Shown one piece after another: positions 57,649 through 64,000 of a stretch of 64,000 nt of DNA (position 1 is the first letter of the stretch; the number at the start of each line of letters is the position of its first letter). The stretch covers positions 496,001 to 560,000 of the forward strand of contig CAXXUH010000003.1 in NCBI GenBank assembly GCA_963665405.2, given 5' to 3'. The notes beneath the pieces were generated by a model. The model was not told the origin of the DNA, searched no databases, and was given only the letters and a program-made list of their open reading frames with translations. Source of the stretch: G963665405 sp963665405. Lineage in GTDB: Bacteria; Chloroflexota; Dehalococcoidia; Lucifugimonadales; G963665405. The translations under genes and the position numbers were made by a program.

Positions 57649-58020
57649 ATAAGAATCTACCTTTCTGGACGCTACAGGCATCAGAGGTATTTGTCGTCCA
57701 AGGCCTCGGAGCTAGAGTGCCGGGGACACGAGGTCACATCGAGCTGGCTATCCGGGCTTCAAGATGGACACCCAGACGCCGAATGTGCCGCCACCGATGA
57801 GGCTGACGTCCGTCGATCTGACGTCTTTGTTCTATTCTCGGAGAAGCGGGACGCATCGGAAGATCGTGGACGGGGTGGGCGTCACGTCGAGTTTGGCATG
57901 GCCTATGCGATGGGCAAGCGGATCATTGTAGTTGGCGAGAGAGAGAACGTGTTCCACTCTCTGCCCGGAGTTGTCGTCGTGGCTGATTGGACCGAAGCGA
58001 TGCGGGCCATCTCGCTCTGA
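57649..58020 (+). CDS. Nucleoside 2-deoxyribosyltransferase-like protein with apparent ATA start
   Basis: Family similarity begins at RIYLSGRYRHQRYLSSKA and continues with LECRGHEVTSSWLSG, DVRRSDVFVLFSE, GRGGRHVEFGMAYAMGKRI and GERENVFHSLPGV. The Asp (SDVFVLF), Glu (HVEFG) and glycine-rich loop are those of the nucleoside 2-deoxyribosyltransferase superfamily, which breaks or swaps the N-glycosidic bond of nucleosides. No ATG, GTG or TTG opens the frame at the right place. ATA at 57649, after AAGGTGG, stands where the ATG should be, and the next usable start (TTG 57691) would remove the first strand. The gene may thus be silenced by a start-codon change. It is the last gene of the cassette before attR. 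Confidence 0.68.
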   Translation: MRIYLSGRYRHQRYLSSKASELECRGHEVTSSWLSGLQDGHPDAECAATDEADVRRSDVFVLFSEKRDASEDRGRGGRHVEFGMAYAMGKRIIVVGERENVFHSLPGVVVVADWTEAMRAISL

Positions 58021-58172
58021 CGGCAGCAGTATTCTGCTAACCGATTTGCTAACGCACTCGCGACAACGAGCCCGGAAAGGACGTCAAGACAGGTAACAGA
58101 ACACCGGCGAGCCGCGGACGTCGTGTTCTGATTCGGTATGCGGGCCAATAGAACATCACAAGGGACCTCAGA

Positions 58173-58215
58173 CTCATAACCCAAAGGTCGGCGGTTCGAG
58201 TCCGCCCCCCGCAAC
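58173..58215 (+). repeat. attR: far end of the island (tRNA 3' half copy)
   Basis: It is identical over 43 bases to 47761-47803. It is followed by AAGG rather than ACCATGG, so this copy does not encode CCA. It has no 5' tRNA half and is not a tRNA gene. Confidence 0.88.
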
Positions 58216-58228
58216 AAGGAAATCCAAA

Positions 58229-58264
58229 GAAGCCCCGGACAATTGTCCGGGGCTTTCTTCTTTT
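58229..58264 (+). terminator. Terminator beside attR
   Basis: GAAGCCCCGGACA pairs with TGTCCGGGGCTTTC around a tiny AT-rich loop, followed by TTCTTCTTTT. It is probably the original chromosomal terminator of tRNA-fMet, now separated from the tRNA by the island. Confidence 0.78.
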
Positions 58265-58321
58265 CCCGAAACGTGTCTGCTACCGCATCGCCGTGGCACC
58301 GCCGCCGGCGGTGCCACGGCG

Positions 58322-59161
58322 ATGCGATTTCGTCCCTCTCCTGCTGAGTATCCAGTGAGGGTTCCAGGCGGGGCCACCCGCATAAACGAGCGGACGAACG
58401 CCGGCCGGCCGGTGGCCGGTTTCCGAGTCCACAAAGGGGGCAGGAGTCTCGGAAGCTGGCGCAGCAACAGGGCCAAGGGAGTCCTCAAGCTTCTGATCGT
58501 CCACCAGGGAAGACAGGTGCCGAAGGACCTGCTGATCGAGGCGTTCTGGCCGGGCTATCCTGTCCGGGCCGCCAGTAACTCTCTGCGCGTGGCGATCCAC
58601 GAGCTGAGACAGAGGCTCGACCTCCTGCACGACGGCCCCTCTCCTCCCAAGTACGTTCTGTCTCAGGGCAAGAACTACTTCATCAACATGGAGGCGGCCA
58701 TCTGGGTCGACGTCGACGAGTTCGAGGCCCTCCGGAGAGCGGGCCGGTCTCTGGAGCGGTCGGGCCGGCTCGACGAGGCCGTCGACACGTATCGAAGGGC
58801 CGAGGCACTCTACACCGGCGATTTCCTGGAGGAGGACCCGTACGAGGACTGGGCGTCACTCAGGCGCGAGGCCCTGCTCGACGTCTATCTGTCGATACTG
58901 AGCAAGGTCGTAGCCCATCATATGAAGGCCGGCGACTACGCGACCTGCATCGAGTACAGCCAGAAGCTGCTCGCCAAGGATCGATGCCGGGAAGACGCCT
59001 ACCAGTGCCTGATCACGTGCCACACGAAGCTGGGACAGCGCAGCCGAGCCATCCGGTGGTACTCGGTCTGCGAGGAGACCCTCCGGCGGGAGCTGGATTG
59101 CCCGGTCAGCCCCGAGACCGAGGCACTCTACTGCCGGATGGTCCACGGGAGCGGCGTCTAG
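58322..59161 (+). CDS. SARP/BTAD-type transcriptional regulator
   Basis: Of 279 residues, about 30-115 form a winged-helix DNA-binding domain of the OmpR type (FRVHKGGRSLGSW, LLIVHQGRQVPKDLLIEAFWP, LRVAIHELRQRL). Residues about 128-275 are a bacterial transcriptional activator domain of TPR-like helices (WVDVDEFEAL, LYTGDFLEEDPYEDWASLRR, CREDAYQCLI, LDCPVSPETEALY). SARP regulators activate nearby operons in Actinobacteria and Chloroflexota. The true start may be later, near GTG 58411. It precedes the QueC/TGT genes but is separated from them by a repeat. Confidence 0.83.
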   Translation: MRFRPSPAEYPVRVPGGATRINERTNAGRPVAGFRVHKGGRSLGSWRSNRAKGVLKLLIVHQGRQVPKDLLIEAFWPGYPVRAASNSLRVAIHELRQRLDLLHDGPSPPKYVLSQGKNYFINMEAAIWVDVDEFEALRRAGRSLERSGRLDEAVDTYRRAEALYTGDFLEEDPYEDWASLRREALLDVYLSILSKVVAHHMKAGDYATCIEYSQKLLAKDRCREDAYQCLITCHTKLGQRSRAIRWYSVCEETLRRELDCPVSPETEALYCRMVHGSGV

Positions 59162-59167
59162 CAGAAT

Positions 59168-59275
59168 GGTCGAATACGGGGTGCAGTTGGAGAGGACCCC
59201 CCTGGCCCGGAGTCCGATGGTATCCCTCAGATATTTCTTCCCCCTTCCCTGGCGAGGAAGGGGACCAGGAGGATG
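59168..59275 (+). repeat. REP-like intergenic repeat, family A, copy 7
   Basis: GTGCAG-TTGGAGAGGACCCCCCT, GGAGTCCGATGGTATCCCTCAG and CCCCCTTCCCTGGCGAGGAAGGGG follow the family order, including the third hairpin also seen near 4135. It starts a few bases after the regulator stop. Confidence 0.7.
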
Positions 59276-59404
59276 GTCGAAAGGGGTTCTAAGGCCCTGT
59301 TGGTATGGCGGGCCAAATCGTACGCCGATCCGCGCAGTGTCATACAATACGACCGTTTGCAATCCGCGGTCGCGCGACAGACCCTCGCCGGAGCAAGGCC
59401 CCCA

Positions 59405-59974
59405 ATGTTGACGATCATTCTGTTGAGTGGCGGAATAGATTCCGCTGCGGTCGTCAACTTTTACCTCGACATGCGCCACGATGTGATAGGGCTCTTCGTC
59501 GATTATGGCCAGGCAGCGTCTCACCAGGAACTCGAATCGGCACGCCTCGTCGCCGGATACTACGGCGTCGATCTCGATGACGTGAGGGTTCGGGGCGGAC
59601 AGAGTTTCGGTCCCGGCGAGGTGCGTGGACGGAATGCTTTCCTGGTTCTCACTGCCCTCCTGATGACCCCCTCGCTGAAGGGAATCGTGTCGATGGGCAT
59701 CCATTCCGGCACATCATACTTCGACTGCAGTGAGGCGTTCGCCCACCAGATGTCCAACTTGCTGGTGGACCATACGGACGGTGGCGTTGCCTTCGATGCA
59801 CCGTTCCTGTCTTGGACCAAAGAAGATGTGTACGACTATTGCATCGAGAAGCGGGTCCCGATCCGTGTAACGTATAGCTGTGAGTCAGGCCGCGATCCTA
59901 TTTGTGGAACGTGTCTTTCCTGCCTGGACAGGGAGGCGTTGAGTGCTCGCCAGAAGATTGCAGATCCAACATGA
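59405..59974 (+). CDS. QueC-like 7-cyano-7-deazaguanine synthase
   Basis: The 189-residue protein has the PP-loop LLSGGIDSAAV (residues 7-17), FVDYGQAASHQE, and the four-Cys zinc site built from SCESGRDPICGTCLSC. QueC normally makes preQ0 from carboxy-deazaguanine. Here it is followed at once by a TGT-like gene and a CD-NTase-like stump, the gene set of type IV CBASS (Cap9/Cap10), rather than by queuosine genes (queD, queE, folE). The protein is about 30-40 residues shorter than housekeeping QueC. ATG 59405 is used; the frame is open from 59273. Confidence 0.84.
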   Translation: MLTIILLSGGIDSAAVVNFYLDMRHDVIGLFVDYGQAASHQELESARLVAGYYGVDLDDVRVRGGQSFGPGEVRGRNAFLVLTALLMTPSLKGIVSMGIHSGTSYFDCSEAFAHQMSNLLVDHTDGGVAFDAPFLSWTKEDVYDYCIEKRVPIRVTYSCESGRDPICGTCLSCLDREALSARQKIADPT

Positions 59975-60917
59975 CGCCGGGCCTTTCTGGACGCTGATGT
60001 TGGTACCGTCTCTTTCCTCCAAAGGCTTTCAGGAGATCGACAAGATCGTCGGCTTCATGGAGGAGATCATCACCGACCAGCTACTCATCAGCGCTTACGA
60101 CCTACACCACGGTCACATGGCCGTCCCAGCAGAGTTTGCGGAACTTACTTTCCTTGACAGCGGGGGCTACGAAGCCTCCATAGAGAGGGATCTCGCGGAT
60201 CTGGGCTATGGGGAGCATGTGCCCAAGCGGTGGGACAAGACTATGTTGGACGGCGTTTTTTCGAGTTGGCCGAAAGATAGGCCTACAGTGGTCGTCAGTT
60301 ACGATCACCCGTCGCTGCGACGGGCTGTGCCCGATCAAGTTGCTGTTGCGGTGGAACTGTTTGAAGGCTACCCTGGCTTCATCACGGAGATCCTGTTGAA
60401 GCCCGAAACCCGCAAGCAAAAGCTGGTGCAGTTGGACTCCATCGTGGAGCAGGTCAGAAAACTCGGGCAGTTCGATATAGTCGGCCTTACTGAGAAGGAA
60501 CTTGGGGGCTCAATAATCGAACGCATGACAGCGATCGCGAAACTGCGACGTGCAATGGATGCCGCTGGAGTTATCAGGCCGATCCACGTTTTCGGCAGCC
60601 TTGATCCGGTGAGTTCCCCCCTCTACTTCTTGGCCGGCGCCGATATCTTTGACGGCCTATCCTGGCTGCGCCTTGCGTACATGAATGGGCTCGCTGTGTA
60701 CCGTCAGAATTTCGGTGCCCTGACCTTCGGCGTTCGGGAACATGAAAGGAGTGTCGCGCTGCGGAGTTACGCCTCCAACATCTATTACTTGGCCGATCTG
60801 CGAGCCCAAATGGAGAAGTATGTGCTTACTGGCGACTTTGACCAGTTCAAGGATCATGCATCCTTTTTCCGCGATCAGGTAACTGATCTGGAAGTAAAGC
60901 TAGGGGAGGAGAAGTAA
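59943..60917 (+). CDS. TGT-like (tRNA-guanine transglycosylase fold) protein without zinc site
   Basis: The 324-residue protein shows the TGT barrel marks: FLDSGGYE (Asp72), VVVSYDHP (Asp121) and HVFGSLDP...LAGADIFDG (Asp234 and Asp237), matching the two catalytic Asp of base-exchange enzymes. It contains no cysteine at all, so the C-x-C-x2-C...H zinc site of true TGT is lost. The GTG start at 59943 overlaps queC by 32 bases; ATG 59997 is an alternative. In type IV CBASS a TGT-like Cap10 accompanies QueC-like Cap9. It may exchange a base in a nucleotide, RNA or DNA; the target is not known. Confidence 0.78.
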   Translation: MLARRLQIQHDAGPFWTLMLVPSLSSKGFQEIDKIVGFMEEIITDQLLISAYDLHHGHMAVPAEFAELTFLDSGGYEASIERDLADLGYGEHVPKRWDKTMLDGVFSSWPKDRPTVVVSYDHPSLRRAVPDQVAVAVELFEGYPGFITEILLKPETRKQKLVQLDSIVEQVRKLGQFDIVGLTEKELGGSIIERMTAIAKLRRAMDAAGVIRPIHVFGSLDPVSSPLYFLAGADIFDGLSWLRLAYMNGLAVYRQNFGALTFGVREHERSVALRSYASNIYYLADLRAQMEKYVLTGDFDQFKDHASFFRDQVTDLEVKLGEEK

Positions 60918-61075
60918 TGGGCGGCTCGGGAGGAGGATCCACAGCTCGATACGATCCGCAACGAATCAAGGATCTGATTAGGTCCGCCGAAGACCGGACG
61001 CGGGACACCGGGTACGAGACGGAGATTTCAACCCTCAGAATCCTCGGCTCGCCCCCGGCGAGAAGGCGGCCGTAA
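60917..61075 (+). pseudogene. 5' stump resembling the N-terminus of a CD-NTase
   Basis: ATG 60917 overlaps the TGT-like stop (TAATG). The first 38 codons, MGGSGGGSTARYDPQRIKDL and IRSAEDRTRDTGYETEIS, resemble the glycine-rich start and first helix of nucleotidyltransferases of the CD-NTase kind, as I recall them. After that the frame enters unrelated sequence and stops at 61075. The catalytic GS...DxD core is absent. The overlap with the TGT-like gene shows that the nucleotidyltransferase was the next gene of the operon. The deletion junction is near 61026-61030. Confidence 0.55.
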
Positions 61076-61155
61076 CCACGACTGTCGAGCCCGGCAGGCG
61101 TCCCCTCACCGGGGCCCCCAAGGCGTATAACTTCACCCTGACGGCTACTCCGGGA

Positions 61156-63030
61156 GTGGAGGCCGCCGGCGCCAAGACCGTGTCGGGCGAGCTGGAGGCC
61201 ACCCCAATCCTGCCAAAGTGGGCTATCTTCGCCGCCGCCGGGGTCGTCGCCGTCGTGGTCCTGGTGATAGTGCTCATCCTCGTGCTGCCGGGGGGTGGGG
61301 GCCCCAAACTGTTGGCCGGCGACTCCCTCGCGGGCGGCTTCGAGCTGCCTCCGGACGCGAGCCACGATTTCAGCTTCGTCGTCGACGAGCCTGGCTTCGT
61401 CGTCGTGAAGGTGAACTGGCGGGTCACGGGCAACGGTCTGAGGATATTCGTGGACGTGCCGGATGCGAATCCCCTGGAGCGCCTCCTCGACGAGGACCTG
61501 ACCGAGGCGACCGGGAGCTTCACGGTCGAGCTGCCCGAAAGGCACGTGGGGCGCTCGGTCAACGTCCGTTTCCGCAACGATACCCCGAGCGCCACCGACG
61601 GGACATTCGACGTCACCTTCCGCGTAAACCTGCCGGTGGGATCGGTCGACGTCAGCCCCACGAGCGCCGTAGTGGTCGAGGGGATGACCATCCAGCTCGT
61701 CGCGACCGTGCGGGACGAGTCCGCCGCCGTTGTGCCGGACCGGTCTGTTACGTGGTCCAGCAGCGACCCCTCGGTCGCCAGTATCTCGCAGACCGGCGAG
61801 GTGATCGGAGGGTCACCGGGCTCCGCCGTCATCGAGGCCAGCGCGGAAGGCAAGACGGCCTCGGCGACCATCAGCGTCCTGGCGGCCATAGCCTCCCTGG
61901 AGGTAAGCCCCGACAGCGCAACCATCGCCGAGGGAGGGACAGTCCGGCTAACTGCGGCGATGAAAGACGCCGACGGGGCAGCCGTCACGGACCGCGCCGT
62001 TACCTGGTCCAGCACGAAGCCCGCTGTGGCCGAGGTCTCGGACTCGGGAGTCGTGACCGGCAGGGCCGTGGGCCCCGCCACCATCGAGGCTAGCGCGGAA
62101 GGCAAGACGGCCTCTGTGACGATCTCTGTAATCGTCGTCCCGGTGGCGTCGGTCCAGGTCGCCCCGCCCGGCCTGACGCTTCAGGAGCAGGAGACCGGGC
62201 AGCTCTCGGCCACGGCGGCCGATGCCGGTGGGACGCTACTGACGGACCGCGTCATAATCTGGTCCTCCAGCGATCCGAAGGTTGCGACCGTCTCGCCTCA
62301 AGGGTTTGTGTCTGCGGTCGCGATCGGGTCCACGACCATAACGGCGACCTCGGAGGGCGTGGATGGGACCGTGACGGTTACCGTCGCGCCCGTTCCGGTC
62401 GAGTCGCTGACCGTGTCTCCGTCCAACCTGACCGTGGAGGAGGGGCAGACCGAGACTCTACGAGCCGCCCTCGTGGATTCGCTGGGGCGGCCGACCGGTG
62501 GCACCGTGGAATGGTCCAGCAGCGACCCCAAGGTGGCGGCTGTGAACCAACAGGGCCAGGTGAAGGGCCTCTCGCCCGGCTCAGCCCAGATAACGGCGAA
62601 GCTGGGAGACGCGAGCGGGTCCGCAAAGGTAACGGTGCTCACGGTGAACCACGCCCCGGTTGCGGAGCCGGACTCCTACTGCGTCCCTACGATTTCTAGG
62701 GACACCTCCCTCGCCGTCGACCCGCCCGGCGTGCTGGGGAACGACTCCGACTCCGACGGCGACACGCTCGTGGCAGAGCTCGGCAGGCGCCCGACGAACG
62801 GAACCCTGAAGGTCCTCACCAAGGCCGGCGGCTTCAGCTACGTTCCCAACGCGGGCTTCGAGGGCAAGGACTCGTTCACTTACAAAGCGAGCGACGGCCG
62901 CCTCAGTTCGGCGGAGGTTCTGGTTTCAATCGCAGTTCAGCGGTTGTGCCCGAGGACCGTCGAGATCGACATCAGCGAGATCGACGTGACCGACACCGAC
63001 CTGACCATATCCGACGACACCAAGAAGTAA
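61156..63030 (+). CDS. Membrane-anchored protein with four Big_2 domains, 5'-truncated
   Basis: The frame is open back to the junction near 61030 and there encodes NPRLAPGEKAAVTTTVEPG, RRPLTGAPKAYNFTLTATPG, a beta-domain normally found inside longer proteins, so the original start is lost; GTG 61156 is the nominal start. In the 624 residues, a TM helix (about 18-42, WAIFAAAGVVAVVVLVIVLIL) precedes a beta-domain and four bacterial Ig-like (Big_2) repeats with VTWSSSDPSVASIS-type cores. A cadherin/Big_9-like domain with GVLGNDSDSDGDTL and an acidic C-terminus ISEIDVTDTDLTISDD follow. It is probably a cell-surface binding protein; whether it is still expressed is unclear. Confidence 0.7.
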   Translation: MEAAGAKTVSGELEATPILPKWAIFAAAGVVAVVVLVIVLILVLPGGGGPKLLAGDSLAGGFELPPDASHDFSFVVDEPGFVVVKVNWRVTGNGLRIFVDVPDANPLERLLDEDLTEATGSFTVELPERHVGRSVNVRFRNDTPSATDGTFDVTFRVNLPVGSVDVSPTSAVVVEGMTIQLVATVRDESAAVVPDRSVTWSSSDPSVASISQTGEVIGGSPGSAVIEASAEGKTASATISVLAAIASLEVSPDSATIAEGGTVRLTAAMKDADGAAVTDRAVTWSSTKPAVAEVSDSGVVTGRAVGPATIEASAEGKTASVTISVIVVPVASVQVAPPGLTLQEQETGQLSATAADAGGTLLTDRVIIWSSSDPKVATVSPQGFVSAVAIGSTTITATSEGVDGTVTVTVAPVPVESLTVSPSNLTVEEGQTETLRAALVDSLGRPTGGTVEWSSSDPKVAAVNQQGQVKGLSPGSAQITAKLGDASGSAKVTVLTVNHAPVAEPDSYCVPTISRDTSLAVDPPGVLGNDSDSDGDTLVAELGRRPTNGTLKVLTKAGGFSYVPNAGFEGKDSFTYKASDGRLSSAEVLVSIAVQRLCPRTVEIDISEIDVTDTDLTISDDTKK

Positions 63031-63091
63031 GTAGCACGGTAGCCGCGGCGACGGCGGTCTGAGTCCGGCCCCACAACCAGCACACTGAGAG

Positions 63092-63130
63092 AAGCCCCGG
63101 AGGGTATACTACTCCGGGGCTTCTGCTTTT
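63092..63130 (+). terminator. Rho-independent terminator
   Basis: AAGCCCCGGAG (63092-63102) pairs with CTCCGGGGCTT (63112-63122), followed by CTGCTTTT. It closes the Big_2 protein gene. The stem core is the same as that of the two tRNA-associated terminators. Confidence 0.8.
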
Positions 63131-63179
63131 CGTGGGGCGCCCAGGCACAGGTCAATTCCACAACCCGGAGGTCCATGAC

Positions 63180-63938
63180 ATGAGCTCGAACGGCAGGGTC
63201 GCCATCGTAACCGGAGGAGGAACCGGGGTCGGCAAGCACTCCGCGCTGGCGCTGGTCAGGGACGGCTATTCGGTCGCGATCGCCGGACGCCGTCGAGAGC
63301 CTCTGGAGGAGGTGAAGGCCGAGGCGGGAGAGGCCGGCTCTCGGATCCTGGCTGTCTCCGCCGACGTCGGGGACCGCGACGCCGTAAAGTCCCTGTTCGC
63401 CAGGACGATGGAGGCCTTCGGGCGGCTCGACGTCCTGTTCAACAACGCGGGAACCGGCGCGCCACGGGTGCCCATGGAAGACCTGGCCTACGAGGACTGG
63501 ATGAGGGTCGTCGACGTCAACCTGACGGGCTCGTTCCTGTGCACCCAGGAGGCGATCAAGATCATGAAGAGCCAGGACCCCATGGGCGGCCGCATCATCA
63601 ATAACGGCTCCGTATCGGCGCAGACCCCGAGACCCGACTCCGTCGCCTACACCGCCACCAAACACGCGATAACCGGACTCACCAAGTCCACTTCCCTCGA
63701 CGGGCGCAAGTACAACATCGCGTGCGGCCAGATAGACATCGGCAACGCCGAGACCCCGATGACCGCGAGGATGCAGAACGGCGTCCCGCAGGCCGACGGC
63801 ACGATGATGGTCGAGCCCACGTTCGACGCACACCACGTGGCGAACGCGGTAGTGACGATGGCGAACCTGCCGCTCGACACCAACATCCTGTTCATGACGA
63901 TAATGGCGAATGACATGCCCTACGTCGGGCGCGGGTGA
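63180..63938 (+). CDS. Short-chain dehydrogenase/reductase (SDR)
   Basis: ATG 63180 is chosen because GGAGG lies nine bases upstream; an open frame from 63132 has no site. The 252-residue classical SDR has TGGGTGVG (cofactor loop), NNAGTG, the catalytic Ser in INNGSVSAQ and YTATK (Tyr-x3-Lys). AGRRREP after strand 2 favours NADP(H). Substrate is unknown. The window ends 62 bases after its stop, with no recognisable feature there. Confidence 0.9.
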   Translation: MSSNGRVAIVTGGGTGVGKHSALALVRDGYSVAIAGRRREPLEEVKAEAGEAGSRILAVSADVGDRDAVKSLFARTMEAFGRLDVLFNNAGTGAPRVPMEDLAYEDWMRVVDVNLTGSFLCTQEAIKIMKSQDPMGGRIINNGSVSAQTPRPDSVAYTATKHAITGLTKSTSLDGRKYNIACGQIDIGNAETPMTARMQNGVPQADGTMMVEPTFDAHHVANAVVTMANLPLDTNILFMTIMANDMPYVGRG

Positions 63939-64000
63939 CCTTGGGGGGCCCCTCCGCAGCCGACCAATCGGAGGTCTCCTTCCTGTGCTCAGGATACCCA

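Larger units (their letters stand above)
47761..58215. mobile_element. Decayed integrative genomic island in tRNA-fMet
   Basis: The two ends are a 43-bp perfect direct repeat of the tRNA 3' half. Just inside the tRNA-side end lie remnants of two tyrosine recombinases. The cargo of about 10.4 kb is of two kinds. The first is an intact hydrolase set at 48836-54040 that looks like normal genes of this lineage. The second is a damaged cluster at 54939-58020 with nucleotide and ADP-ribose themes. Several truncated genes (phosphotriesterase, SDR, PAS, NHL) mark successive insertions and deletions. With no intact integrase the element should be immobile. Confidence 0.82.

Noticed and set aside
58173..58215. 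Second tRNA-Met gene
   Set aside because: Only the 3' half is present; there is no D arm or 5' acceptor strand. It is the att repeat.

Overview
The window is high-GC bacterial DNA that best fits a Chloroflexota genome of the SAR202/Dehalococcoidia type. The evidence is a luciferase-like flavin oxidoreductase, several phosphotriesterase-family hydrolases, a DapA-like enzyme, an M20 peptidase and a UbiD/UbiX/UbiA set scattered among housekeeping genes, plus a 23S rRNA gene with no 16S or 5S beside it. The lineage is inferred from gene content; no marker search was possible.

Layout. 0.9-4 kb: flavin oxidoreductase, a phosphotriesterase/VOC pair and a NIPSNAP protein. 4.3-11.1 kb: hemA and rpmB facing fakA-fakB-recG, an order like that of Firmicutes. 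11.5-14.8 kb: DapA-like protein, an MfnB-like protein with a TusA-like tail, and two small membrane proteins. 14.8-19.7 kb (minus strand): a potassium-uptake operon (TrkH, three RCK proteins, a UspA-like protein) ending in pheA. 20.1-34.4 kb: a sugar epimerase and a cell-surface block of three large exported proteins that share modules; one is 2,687 residues with six repeats of about 232 residues. 34.6-44.1 kb: aldehyde dehydrogenase, nucleotide cyclase, cupredoxin-like lipoprotein, and a UbiD/UbiA/UbiX operon with a CinA-nucleotidyltransferase fusion and a PHP phosphoesterase. 44.2-47.5 kb: solitary 23S rRNA with a strong promoter, a leader terminator and a processing stem.

47.7-58.2 kb is a decaying integrative island in an initiator tRNA gene. 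A 43-bp piece of the tRNA is repeated at the far end, and broken tyrosine integrases lie just inside. It carries an intact hydrolase set (alpha/beta hydrolase, M20 peptidase, phosphotriesterase, polysaccharide deacetylase) and a damaged nucleotide/ADP-ribose cassette: ImmA/IrrE-macro fusion, PurA-like protein, DUF7002-like protein and a nucleoside 2-deoxyribosyltransferase-like protein.

58.3-64 kb holds a SARP-like regulator, then a QueC-like protein, a zinc-less TGT-like protein and a 52-codon stump that resembles a CD-NTase N-terminus; this looks like a broken type IV CBASS. It is fused by deletion to a membrane protein with bacterial Ig-like domains, followed by an SDR oxidoreductase.

Two families of dispersed, hairpin-forming intergenic repeats occur throughout, mostly just after gene ends. 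The strongest candidates for undescribed biology are the ImmA-macro/PurA/DUF7002/deoxyribosyltransferase cassette, the surface proteins with a shared C-terminal tail, and the repeat families.
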